From assembly GCA_043789035.1 (NCBI GenBank), contig JAYWIG010000137.1, positions 1-13,109 on the forward strand: DNA of 13,109 nt, written 5' to 3'. This DNA is from JAYWIG01 sp043789035. Lineage in GTDB: Bacteria; Pseudomonadota; Gammaproteobacteria; Burkholderiales; Burkholderiaceae_E. This document shows, one piece after another, positions 7,054 to 13,109 of the stretch; within the stretch, counting starts at the first letter, position 1, and the number at the start of each line of letters is the position of its first letter. Position numbers and translations under genes: made by a program. The notes below the pieces were generated by a model. The model was not told where the DNA came from. It ran no database searches and saw nothing but the letters and a program-made list of their open reading frames with translations.

Positions 7054-8001
7054 ATGACGACTCAAGTTTACATCAGCGGTTCAATCGCATACGACACCAT
7101 TATGGTTTTTGCTGGCCACTTTAAAGACCACATCCTTCCCGATCAAGTACACAACATTAACGTGTCGTTTTTCGCGCCATCGATGCGCAAAGAATACGGT
7201 GGTTGCGCTGCAAACATTGCCTACACGTTGAACGCACTGGGCGGCAACGCGGTCGTACTAGCAGCAATTGGTAAAGAAGGTGCTGAGTATGTTGACCATA
7301 TGCGTTCAGCGGGTGTTGACGTAAGTCGTTTGCACCACTCAACCGATGAATATACAGCGCAAGCATTTATTACGACCGATCTTTCAAACAATCAAATTAC
7401 CGCATTTCATCCCGGTGCGATGGTACAAGCTCATCATAGCCATGCACCAGAGAATTTACCGCAAGGAACAAAAGCACTTGGCATCATTGCCCCTAATGGC
7501 CGCGACGCAATGGTTAGCCACGCCGCCGAATTTAAAGCTGCAGGTATTCCTTTTATTTTTGACCCCGGTCAGGCCATGCCACTCTTTAGTGGTGACGACT
7601 TTAAAGCATTTATTGCACAGGCTTGGGCAATCACTTTGAACGATTATGAATCCGCATTACTCTGTGAGCGCACGGGCTGGACCGAGCCAGAAATCGCTAG
7701 TAAAGTATCGGCGATGATTGTGACTCGAGGTTCAGAAGGCTGCACCGTTTATGAAAATGGTGTTTCGACTCAAGTTCCCGTCGTTGCAATCTCTGAAGCT
7801 AAAGATCCGACCGGATGCGGCGATGCGTTCAGAGGTGGTTTGTTATACGGCCTATCCAACGGCTGGAGCTGGGCAGATAGCGCTCGCTTAGGTAGCGTAA
7901 TGGGTGGCATCAAGATCGAACAACAAGGCGGCCAAAATCACACCGCTACTCAGCATGGCGTTCAACCACGCTTAGAAAAAGCCTTCGGTTTAAAGTTTTA
8001 A
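7054..8001 (+). CDS. PfkB-family carbohydrate / nucleoside kinase
   Basis: A 315-residue PfkB (ribokinase superfamily) kinase. The N-terminal signature KEYGGCAANIAYTLNALGG (46-64) holds the Gly-Gly lid hinge. The C-terminal signature is DPTGCGDAFRGG (251-262), in which Asp257 is the catalytic base and the usual GAGD is GCGD. The fold is complete and the enzyme should be active. The substrate is not determined by the motifs: similar betaproteobacterial proteins are variously annotated as adenosine kinase, ribokinase or simply carbohydrate kinase. It is the last gene of the accB-led operon and ends 1 bp before the convergent YggT gene, with no intrinsic terminator on this strand. The ATG at 7054 fits the family N-terminus (YISGSIAYD), but no Shine-Dalgarno is evident. 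Confidence 0.88.
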   Translation: MTTQVYISGSIAYDTIMVFAGHFKDHILPDQVHNINVSFFAPSMRKEYGGCAANIAYTLNALGGNAVVLAAIGKEGAEYVDHMRSAGVDVSRLHHSTDEYTAQAFITTDLSNNQITAFHPGAMVQAHHSHAPENLPQGTKALGIIAPNGRDAMVSHAAEFKAAGIPFIFDPGQAMPLFSGDDFKAFIAQAWAITLNDYESALLCERTGWTEPEIASKVSAMIVTRGSEGCTVYENGVSTQVPVVAISEAKDPTGCGDAFRGGLLYGLSNGWSWADSARLGSVMGGIKIEQQGGQNHTATQHGVQPRLEKAFGLKF

Positions 8002-8002
8002 A

Positions 8003-8563
8003 CTAGAAGGCTAGTTTCAATAAACCCGGCAACGAAGATTCAAGCAGCATCAGCGCTGCTTGAATGAGCAGAATCAATACCAACGGCGATAGATCAAAAC
8101 CACCAATTGTAGGCAAGACTTTTCGAATCGGTGCCAACATAGGCTGCGTCCATTGATTAACAGCTGGTGCCATAGGCGCGTTCGGGTTTACCCAAGACAG
8201 CACCGCCATAATGATCAACAAGCCAATAGCCGTATATAGCGCCCACTTCACTAACCACAACACCGCCAACATCACCACAACACCAAAGTTGGGTACCTTG
8301 CCCACAGAGTTAATCAGCATATAGACAGCAGCCAGTATGACTGCAATGAGGAGGGCGGCGATTAAGCTAGACCAATCTGTTCCTTTGCTTGAAGGAACAA
8401 ACCTTCGGAGCGGCTTCACAATCCAATCGGTAATTGCCATGACGAATAACCCAAGCGGGCTTCGTAAGGAACCAGGAATACGATTACCCCAAGCACGTAA
8501 CAAGCAGGCACTGCCCACTAAACTGACGAGCGAATAAATAATTAACCAAAGTGCGTCTTTCAT
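8003..8563 (-). CDS. YggT-family integral membrane protein
   Basis: A 186-residue very hydrophobic protein built as two YGGT repeats. Hydrophobic segments lie at about 6-24, 35-50, 67-84, 95-121 and 157-176. The repeat signature is seen as LRAW, then DWIVKPLRRFVP in the first half, and LSWVNPNAP with TQPMLAPIRKVLP, GFDLSPLVLILLI in the second. The family is widespread in bacteria; related proteins have been linked to osmotic tolerance and, in plastids, to cytochrome b6 or thylakoid organisation, but the role here is unknown. The gene lies downstream of the histone gene's terminator and should have its own promoter, which I could not place. It converges with the PfkB kinase gene (1-bp gap). 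Confidence 0.9.
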   Translation of the reverse strand: MKDALWLIIYSLVSLVGSACLLRAWGNRIPGSLRSPLGLFVMAITDWIVKPLRRFVPSSKGTDWSSLIAALLIAVILAAVYMLINSVGKVPNFGVVVMLAVLWLVKWALYTAIGLLIIMAVLSWVNPNAPMAPAVNQWTQPMLAPIRKVLPTIGGFDLSPLVLILLIQAALMLLESSLPGLLKLAF

Positions 8564-8618
8564 AGCTGGAATTTTCGCATGGAATTCTTACTAAGTTCAT
8601 TGTGCAAGGCTCTAAATG

Positions 8619-8657
8619 AAAAAATCCCGCAAAACAGCGTAACTGTTAAGCGGGATT
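8619..8657 (-). terminator. Intrinsic terminator of the histone H1-like gene
   Basis: GCGGGATT at 8650-8657 and AATCCCGC at 8623-8630 form an 8-bp stem. Inside it, after a 2x2 internal loop, AACAG and CTGTT form a further 5 bp around a 5-nt loop. On the minus strand the stem runs into six T residues (A run at 8619-8624). This is a classic intrinsic terminator about 50 nt past the histone stop, separating that gene from the YggT gene. Confidence 0.85.
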
Positions 8658-8668
8658 CGTGAAGATGC

Positions 8669-8690
8669 TTTAAATCACGAATGATTTAAA
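8669..8690 (-). other. UUCG stem-loop in the 3' region of the histone H1-like gene
   Basis: TTTAAATCA at 8669-8677 and TGATTTAAA at 8682-8690 make a perfect 9-bp stem. On the minus strand its loop reads TTCG, a UNCG tetraloop closed by A-U. It begins 16 nt past the histone stop codon and precedes the terminator. ATTCGTGA (8655-8662) can instead pair with TCACGAAT (8675-8682), which would open this hairpin and the base of the terminator. Confidence 0.5.
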
Positions 8691-8706
8691 AACAATCCTT
8701 CCTTTC

Positions 8707-9135
8707 TTACGCTGGCTTGTTGCCAGTGGGAAAAGGCCACGCTGCGGCGGGATTCAGAGGAGCGGCAGCGGGGGCAGCGGCTGCTTTCGCAGCTTTCTTA
8801 GCGGCTTTTTTTGCAGGCTTTTTAGCAGCTGGCTTTTTAGCAGCTGGCTTTTTAGCGGCAGCTTTTTTAGCTACTGCTTTTTTAGCTGCTGGTTTTGCTG
8901 CTGCTTTTTTAGCGGCTGCTGGCTTTGCTGCTGCTTTTTTAGCGGCTGGCTTTGCTGCTGCTTTTTTGGCGGCTGGCTTTGCTGCTGCTTTTTTAGCTAC
9001 AGGCTTAGCAGCTGCTTTTTTAGCGGCTGGCTTTGCTGCTGCTTTTTTAGCAGCTGGTTTCTTGGCAGCGGCTGGTTTCTTAGCAGCTGGTTTCTTGGCG
9101 GCAGGTTTGGCTGCTGGTTTCTTGGCGGTTGCCAT
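8707..9135 (-). CDS. Histone H1-like Lys/Ala/Pro-rich DNA-binding protein
   Basis: A 142-residue, extremely basic protein made almost wholly of PAAKK/AAAKP-type repeats from residue 1 to about 118, resembling the C-terminal tail of eukaryotic histone H1 and bacterial proteins such as HctB and AlgP. Such tails bind DNA non-specifically and are thought to affect nucleoid packing. The last 24 residues are different and end in AAAWPFPTGNKPA, a non-repetitive aromatic tail that I recall from Burkholderiales relatives. The start is well supported by a strong Shine-Dalgarno (AAGGAG, 7-8 nt before the ATG, rc of about 9144-9149), inside the palindrome TCCTTAAGGA. The GC-skewed repeat makes a long open frame on the opposite strand, which is an artefact. 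Repeat number is likely to vary between strains. Confidence 0.9.
   Translation of the reverse strand: MATAKKPAAKPAAKKPAAKKPAAAKKPAAKKAAAKPAAKKAAAKPVAKKAAAKPAAKKAAAKPAAKKAAAKPAAAKKAAAKPAAKKAVAKKAAAKKPAAKKPAAKKPAKKAAKKAAKAAAAPAAAPLNPAAAWPFPTGNKPA
8800..9125 (-). repeat. Short tandem repeats encoding PAAKK / AAAKP units
   Basis: The coding DNA is a degenerate tandem array of roughly 24-30-base units, visible on the plus strand as recurring TTTTTTAGCGGCTGGC and GCTTTGCTGCTGC blocks. The central copies (about 8890-9050) are nearly identical. Such arrays can gain or lose units by slippage in multiples of three, changing protein length without breaking the frame. Confidence 0.75.
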
Positions 9136-9180
9136 AACTCTTTCTCCTTAAGGAAGTTAAGCTCTAGTACATAAAAATGA

Positions 9181-9242
9181 AACCCGTACGTCTTTATTTC
9201 CAACATCACTCACGTGACAGTAGAAATCAAGATGGACGGGTT
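9181..9242 (-). other. Stem-loop C, 20-bp imperfect stem, terminator-like
   Basis: Bases 9181-9200 pair with 9223-9242 at 17 of 20 positions. The outer seven (AACCCGT / ACGGGTT) are perfect, and the 22-nt loop includes the palindrome TCACGTGA. On the minus strand the 3' arm is followed by TCATTTTT, so it may act as an imperfect intrinsic terminator for nrdB. It ends about 45 bases before the histone ATG and could equally be part of that gene's leader. Confidence 0.55.
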
Positions 9243-9280
9243 ATTCATTTGCGCAGCTCTTTCGATCTACGCCAATGAAT
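9243..9280 (-). other. Stem-loop B, GNRA-capped hairpin
   Basis: ATTCATT at 9243-9249 pairs with AATGAAT at 9274-9280, and pairing continues through 9251-9253/9270-9272, 9255-9256/9267-9268 and 9258-9259/9264-9265. On the minus strand the loop is GAAA closed by C-G, a stable GNRA tetraloop. The mismatch at 9254/9269 becomes a U-G wobble there, so the minus-strand RNA folds better than the plus strand. It abuts stem-loop C without a gap. Confidence 0.55.
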
Positions 9281-9287
9281 TCCGTGT

Positions 9288-9341
9288 GACTAAAACTCTC
9301 GCTCACTTTCAAAGTGAAAGACTCAAGCACAAGTTTTAGTC
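9288..9341 (-). other. Stem-loop A directly after the nrdB stop codon
   Basis: GACTAAAACT at 9288-9297 and AGTTTTAGTC at 9332-9341 are a perfect 10-bp inverted repeat. The 34-nt loop holds its own 6-bp hairpin, TCACTT / AAGTGA at 9303-9317. The outer arm touches the nrdB stop codon. No T tract follows on the minus strand, so it is not an ordinary terminator. Confidence 0.5.
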
Positions 9342-10601
9342 TTATTCCCAATTCAGAGCACCACCTGTTTGATACTCGATGACACGAGTTTCAAAAAAGT
9401 TTCGCTCTTTCTTCAAATCAATCATCTCGCTCATCCAAGGGAATGGATTTTCTTCCGTAGGGAACATTGGATCCAAACCAATTTGTTGAGCACGGCGATT
9501 TGCAACAAAGCGCAAATAACCTTTAAACATAGACGCATTCAAACCAAGTACACCGCGCGGCATTGTGTCTTCCGCGTAGGCGTACTCCAACTCAACGGCT
9601 TGATGAAACAACCCTTCGATTTCTTTGCGAAACTCAGGTGTCCACAACAAAGGATTCTCGAGCTTGATGGTGTTCACTAAATCAATACCAAAATTGCAGT
9701 GCATCGATTCATCGCGCAAGATGTACTGATACTGCTCAGCAGCACCCGTCATTTTGTTCTGACGACCTAGCGCCAAAATTTGAACGAAACCAACGTAGAA
9801 GAACAAGCCTTCCATGAGGCAGGAAAATACAATCAATGACTTCAAAAGCTTTTGATCGTTTTCTACAGTGCCAGTCTTAAACTCTGGGTTGCAAAGCGTT
9901 TCGATAAACGGAATCAGGAAATCATCCTTATCGCGAATCGATTTAATTTCGTTATACGCATTGAAAATTTCAGCCTCATCTAAACCCAAAGATTCAGTGA
10001 TGTACTGGTAAGCATGCGTGTGAATCGCCTCTTCGAAAGCTTGGCGCAATAAGAACTGCCTGCACTCAGGTGCAGTGATATGGCGATAGGTGCCCAACAC
10101 AATATTGTTAGCCGCTAAAGAATCTGCCGTAACAAAGAAGCCTAGGTTACGCTTGACCAGACGACGCTCATCATCGGTTAAACCATTTGGAGATTTCCAT
10201 AGCGCGATGTCGCGGCTCATGTTGATCTCTTGAGGCATCCAATGGTTTGCGCAAGTCGCTAAATATTTATCCCATGCCCATTTGTATTTAAATGGCACGA
10301 GTTGGTTAACGTCCGCTGCACCATTGATCACCCGCTTGTCTTCAACACGTACACGGCCACTGCTCATGTGTACTTTGGTCGGATCTTGGCGATTAGCCGG
10401 CGCTGTATTAATGGATGGTGAAACTGCTGCTGAAAATACAGGTGCAGGTGAGGATGCATAGGCTGACGATAAGGCCTGAACAGGCTTTACAGTAGTGCTT
10501 GGTGCCGGAGCATTCTGTGCAGGTATAAAACCTGTAGCAGATACATTAGGCATTTGTGGCTTGACCGGACTAGCCGGTGTTAATTCTTCCCAGGACAGCA
10601 T
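9342..10601 (-). CDS. nrdB: Class Ia ribonucleoside-diphosphate reductase, beta (radical) subunit
   Basis: The di-metal, tyrosyl-radical subunit that starts turnover in NrdA for making deoxyribonucleotides. In the 419-residue protein the metal ligands are visible: Asp160 (TADSLAANN), Glu191 and His194 (EEAIHTHAY), Glu264 (LMEGLFF), Glu298 and His301 (RDESMHCNF). The radical tyrosine is Tyr198, four residues after His194, so this is a class Ia rather than a Chlamydia-like class Ic protein. The C-terminal RVIEYQTGGALNWE is the NrdA-docking tail, with Tyr410 as likely radical relay. Residues about 9-80 are an extra Pro/Ala/Ser-rich low-complexity stretch before the conserved core (VEDKRVINGAADVNQLVPFKYKWAW). 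The start is kept because MLSWEE matches the N-terminus I recall for related NrdB proteins. It is separated from nrdA by 271 bp, unusually wide for the pair. Confidence 0.97.
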   Translation of the reverse strand: MLSWEELTPASPVKPQMPNVSATGFIPAQNAPAPSTTVKPVQALSSAYASSPAPVFSAAVSPSINTAPANRQDPTKVHMSSGRVRVEDKRVINGAADVNQLVPFKYKWAWDKYLATCANHWMPQEINMSRDIALWKSPNGLTDDERRLVKRNLGFFVTADSLAANNIVLGTYRHITAPECRQFLLRQAFEEAIHTHAYQYITESLGLDEAEIFNAYNEIKSIRDKDDFLIPFIETLCNPEFKTGTVENDQKLLKSLIVFSCLMEGLFFYVGFVQILALGRQNKMTGAAEQYQYILRDESMHCNFGIDLVNTIKLENPLLWTPEFRKEIEGLFHQAVELEYAYAEDTMPRGVLGLNASMFKGYLRFVANRRAQQIGLDPMFPTEENPFPWMSEMIDLKKERNFFETRVIEYQTGGALNWE

Positions 10602-10659
10602 TTAAAGTCTCGCTTGAAAACATTCATCTAAGTATTTGTCTTATCACGAGATTCAGCAG

Positions 10660-10668
10660 TTATACACA
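10660..10668 (+). promoter_or_regulatory. Consensus DnaA box upstream of nrdB
   Basis: TTATACACA is an exact match to the DnaA box TTATNCACA. It lies in the nrdA-nrdB gap, 58 bp before the nrdB start codon. It sits in the loop of a 6-bp inverted repeat (AGATTC at 10649-10654, GAATCT at 10673-10678). DnaA control of nrdAB is established in E. coli, but one site of this length is expected by chance in a window of this size, so function is only a possibility. Confidence 0.35.
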
Positions 10669-10674
10669 GACCGA

Positions 10675-10703
10675 ATCTTATGATGCTTGTATAAGGTACG
10701 CAA
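10675..10703 (-). promoter_or_regulatory. Weak candidate promoter for nrdB
   Basis: On the minus strand TTGCGT (10703-10698) and TAAGAT (10680-10675) are separated by 17 bp. They match the -35 at three and the -10 at four of six positions. The start of transcription would fall at the DnaA box. The long gap makes an internal promoter plausible, but the sequence match is poor. Confidence 0.2.
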
Positions 10704-10775
10704 CAATTCTCTTTCATCGCTTGACATGCAAATGATGTTTGTGGGGATCGATGCAACACTTTTGTAATTTAGTGT

Positions 10776-10822
10776 GATCATGCATCGCAAATACTTAGTA
10801 AATTTGCGATGCACTGATGATC
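10776..10822 (-). other. Perfect 12-bp inverted repeat between nrdA and nrdB
   Basis: TGCATCGCAAAT at 10781-10792 and ATTTGCGATGCA at 10802-10813 form a perfect 12-bp stem with a 9-nt loop. An outer GATCA (10776-10780) and TGATC (10818-10822) add five pairs across a 4-nt bulge. No T tract follows on either strand, so it is not a standard terminator. It may be an mRNA processing or stability element, or a protein-binding palindrome. Confidence 0.6.
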
Positions 10823-10872
10823 AACACATCAATAAAAAATCACGAAAAAATTATTAAAAACTAATTGAAAAC

Positions 10873-13109
10873 TTACTGACACGCTTCGCAATCAGGATCA
10901 TCTATCGCGCAAAATTTTGGTACTTCAGTTTCGCCAAGTTGGATGTCACCAATGTTCGACGCAGCAACTGCAGCGGCAATCGATGATGCTGTAGAAACTG
11001 ATAACGATGAACCAGCACCCGACACTGCATTAGCTGCGTTAGAGACATTCGCACTTGTTGTTGCACCCGCGTTGCTTGTTGTGCTGTACGAGAAAGCACC
11101 CGCACTACCGCTCGCTGATACCGCATTCAACTGCCCGATCTTATCGGTGGTTGATTTCTCTGCACTCGTGGCACCGAGTGTGCGCAAGTAGTAAGTCGTC
11201 TTCAAACCACGCAACCATGCCAGCGAATAAGTCTCATGCAATTTCTTGCCCGATGCACCAGCCATGTAAATGTTGAGTGACTGAGCTTGATCGATCCACT
11301 TCTGGCGACGCGAAGCACATTCCACCAGCCAAGTTGGATCAACTTCGAATGCCGTTGCGTAGATAGAGCGCAAATCTGCTGGCACTCTATCAATGCGTGC
11401 GAGTGAGCCGTCATAGTGCTTTAAGTCATTGACCATAACTTCATCCCACAAGCCGCGCGTTTTCAAATCTCTCACTAGGTAATCATTCACCACCGTAAAT
11501 TCACCTGACAAGTTCGACTTAGCGTACAAGTTTTGATAAGTGGGTTCAATACATGCCGACACGCCAATGATGTTAGAGATAGTTGCCGTCGGGGCAATCG
11601 CTACGCAATTGGAGTTGCGCATGCCATGTACACGAATGCGGTTACGCAAGCTGTCCCAATCGAGGGTACTTGAGCCATCGACCTCAACATAACCACCACG
11701 CTGCTCTGCGAGGATCTGGATAGTGTCTTGCGGCAAGATACCTTTATCCCACAATGAGCCTCTGTAGGAAGCATAACGGCCACGTTCTTCGGCCAACTCT
11801 GTCGATGCCCAGTAAGCGTTGTAGCAAACTGCTTCCATCGAACGATCGGCAAACTCGACTGCAGCTTGGCTGGCGTAAGGCGTCTTCATCATGTGTAGGC
11901 AATCTTGAAAGCCCATGATGCCCAAGCCTACTGGTCTATGCTTTAAGTTACTGTTGCGTGCCTTAGCGACTGCGTAGTAGTTAATATCAATGACATTATC
12001 TAACATACGCATAGCCGTCGTGATGGTCTTTTTCAATTTCACTTGATCAAGACTCATCGTGCCATCAGGGTTTTGCATCATGTGCGCAACCATGTTCACT
12101 GACCCTAAATTACAGACCGCGATTTCTGATTCGTTGGTGTTCAATGTAATTTCGGTACAAAGGTTCGAGCTATGTACGACACCAATATGCTGCTGAGGTG
12201 AGCGCAGGTTGCAAGGATCTTTAAAAGTGATCCATGGATGACCTGTTTCGAACAGCATCGACAACATCTTGCGCCATAGCTGTGTAGCAGAGATACGTTT
12301 GAAATGAGCGATCTCACCAGTTTCTGTTTTTTGCTCATACTTAATATAGGCTTGCTCAAACGCAATGCCAAACAAATCGTGCAAATCAGGCACGTCACTT
12401 GGACTAAACAACGTCCAGTCTTTGCCTTCCATCGCGCGCTTCATGAATAAGTCAGGAATCCAGTTGGCGGTATTCATGTCATGAGTGCGGCGGCGATCAT
12501 CGCCAGTGTTCTTGCGTAGATCCAAGAATTCTTCAATATCAAGGTGCCAAGATTCAAGGTAGGCACAGACTGCGCCTTTACGCTTGCCGCCTTGGTTCAC
12601 AGCAACCGCCGTGTCATTCACTACTTTTAAGAACGGTACAACGCCTTGGCTCTCGCCATTAGTGCCTTTAATATGAGCGCCCATGGCACGCACTGGTGTC
12701 CAGTCGTTACCCAAGCCACCAGCGTATTTAGCTAGCAATGCATTTTCTTTGATCGCTTCGTAGATGCCATCAAGATCATCAGCAACAGTGGTGAGATAGC
12801 AAGACGACAATTGCGAACGTTGTGTGCCAGAGTTAAACAGTGTTGGTGTCGAGCTCATAAAGTCAAAGCTAGAAAGCAAGTTGTAGAACTCGATCGCACG
12901 CGCCTCTCTATCAACCTCTGCAATGGCCAAGCCCATCGCCACGCGCATGAAGAAAGCCTGAGGCATTTCGATGCGACGCTTAGCAATGTGCAAAAAGTAA
13001 CGGTCATACAAGGTTTGTAAGCCGAGGTAGGTAAATTGATTATCACGCTCAGGTAGAAGCGCAGCACCGATTCGTTTCAAATCGAATTGCATCAACTTGG
13101 CATCAAGCA
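10873..13109 (-). CDS. nrdA: Class Ia ribonucleoside-diphosphate reductase, alpha subunit (5' end outside window)
   Basis: The catalytic subunit reducing ribonucleoside diphosphates to deoxy forms. The frame is open to the right edge; the residues before the first Met in the window (LDAKL) continue the family sequence, so the real start and any N-terminal ATP cone lie outside. Numbering from the TTG codon at 13095, the active-site set is present: Cys99 (SQLSSCYL), Asn311, Cys313 and Glu315 (NLCTEITLN), Cys328 (AVCNLGSVN), and the radical-relay tyrosines 635-636 (LKTTYYLRTLG). The redox-active tail ends CEACQ (Cys736, Cys739) and re-reduces the active site. Between the barrel and the tail, about 655-715 is a long Ala/Ser/Gly-rich linker, longer than in E. 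coli NrdA. NrdB is encoded downstream on the same strand. Confidence 0.97.
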   Translation of the reverse strand, partial: LDAKLMQFDLKRIGAALLPERDNQFTYLGLQTLYDRYFLHIAKRRIEMPQAFFMRVAMGLAIAEVDREARAIEFYNLLSSFDFMSSTPTLFNSGTQRSQLSSCYLTTVADDLDGIYEAIKENALLAKYAGGLGNDWTPVRAMGAHIKGTNGESQGVVPFLKVVNDTAVAVNQGGKRKGAVCAYLESWHLDIEEFLDLRKNTGDDRRRTHDMNTANWIPDLFMKRAMEGKDWTLFSPSDVPDLHDLFGIAFEQAYIKYEQKTETGEIAHFKRISATQLWRKMLSMLFETGHPWITFKDPCNLRSPQQHIGVVHSSNLCTEITLNTNESEIAVCNLGSVNMVAHMMQNPDGTMSLDQVKLKKTITTAMRMLDNVIDINYYAVAKARNSNLKHRPVGLGIMGFQDCLHMMKTPYASQAAVEFADRSMEAVCYNAYWASTELAEERGRYASYRGSLWDKGILPQDTIQILAEQRGGYVEVDGSSTLDWDSLRNRIRVHGMRNSNCVAIAPTATISNIIGVSACIEPTYQNLYAKSNLSGEFTVVNDYLVRDLKTRGLWDEVMVNDLKHYDGSLARIDRVPADLRSIYATAFEVDPTWLVECASRRQKWIDQAQSLNIYMAGASGKKLHETYSLAWLRGLKTTYYLRTLGATSAEKSTTDKIGQLNAVSASGSAGAFSYSTTSNAGATTSANVSNAANAVSGAGSSLSVSTASSIAAAVAASNIGDIQLGETEVPKFCAIDDPDCEACQ

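Noticed and set aside
8800..9125. CRISPR-like repeat array
   Set aside because: The repeats are contiguous, in frame and encode PAAKK units, with no unique spacers.
8717..9151. A 144-residue Ala/Phe/Gly-rich open frame on the plus strand opposite the histone gene
   Set aside because: It is the mirror of the Lys/Ala codon repeats; it lacks a Shine-Dalgarno and known motifs, while the minus-strand frame has a strong ribosome binding site and a terminator.
10756..10775. Possible NrdR box, ACACT and AGTGT arms between nrdA and nrdB
   Set aside because: An NrdR box is 16 bp (ACAC-8-GTGT); here the arms are 12 bp apart and the centre does not fit. Real NrdR sites would be expected upstream of nrdA, outside the window.

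Overview
The window looks like a chromosomal segment of a betaproteobacterium, most likely of the order Burkholderiales; the genus cannot be named from sequence alone. The pointers are gene content and order (mpl, a small hypothetical gene, tlpA, accB, accC, prmA, a zinc-ribbon/DUF3426 gene, a PfkB kinase), a Lys/Ala/Pro-rich histone H1-like gene next to nrdAB, and an NrdB of the form typical of that group. Base composition is moderate and coding density is high.

Layout. (1) 24-530 (+): a PIN-like DUF3368 gene, probably the toxin half of a toxin-antitoxin pair whose partner lies off the left edge; it is the only clearly accessory gene. (2) 534-1901 (-): mpl, muropeptide recycling ligase, convergent with the PIN gene. 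(3) 1944-3100 (+): divergent from mpl, a two-gene unit of a degenerate nucleotidyltransferase-like protein and a membrane-anchored TlpA/ResA thioredoxin, overlapping by 4 bp. (4) 3262-8001 (+): a tight operon accB-accC-prmA-DUF3426-PfkB kinase, with gaps of 12 to 21 bp. It makes two acetyl-CoA carboxylase subunits and the ribosomal protein L11 methyltransferase. The aroQ gene that usually precedes accB in related genomes is absent here. (5) 8003-13109 (-): read right to left, nrdA (5' end off the window), nrdB, the histone H1-like gene and a YggT membrane protein gene. This block supplies class Ia ribonucleotide reductase and a nucleoid-type DNA-binding protein.

The coding genes are mostly ordinary housekeeping genes. 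The less ordinary material is in the gaps of the right half. The nrdB to histone gap (9136-9341) is filled by three consecutive stem-loops, one closed by a GNRA tetraloop on the coding (minus) strand. The histone gene is followed by a UUCG hairpin and an intrinsic terminator, with an alternative pairing between them. The nrdA-nrdB gap carries a perfect 12-bp inverted repeat and a consensus DnaA box. The mpl/hypothetical divergent promoter region carries a 9-bp inverted repeat spanning both gene starts. No RNA gene, CRISPR array or insertion sequence was seen. No stretch longer than 300 bases lacks a gene.
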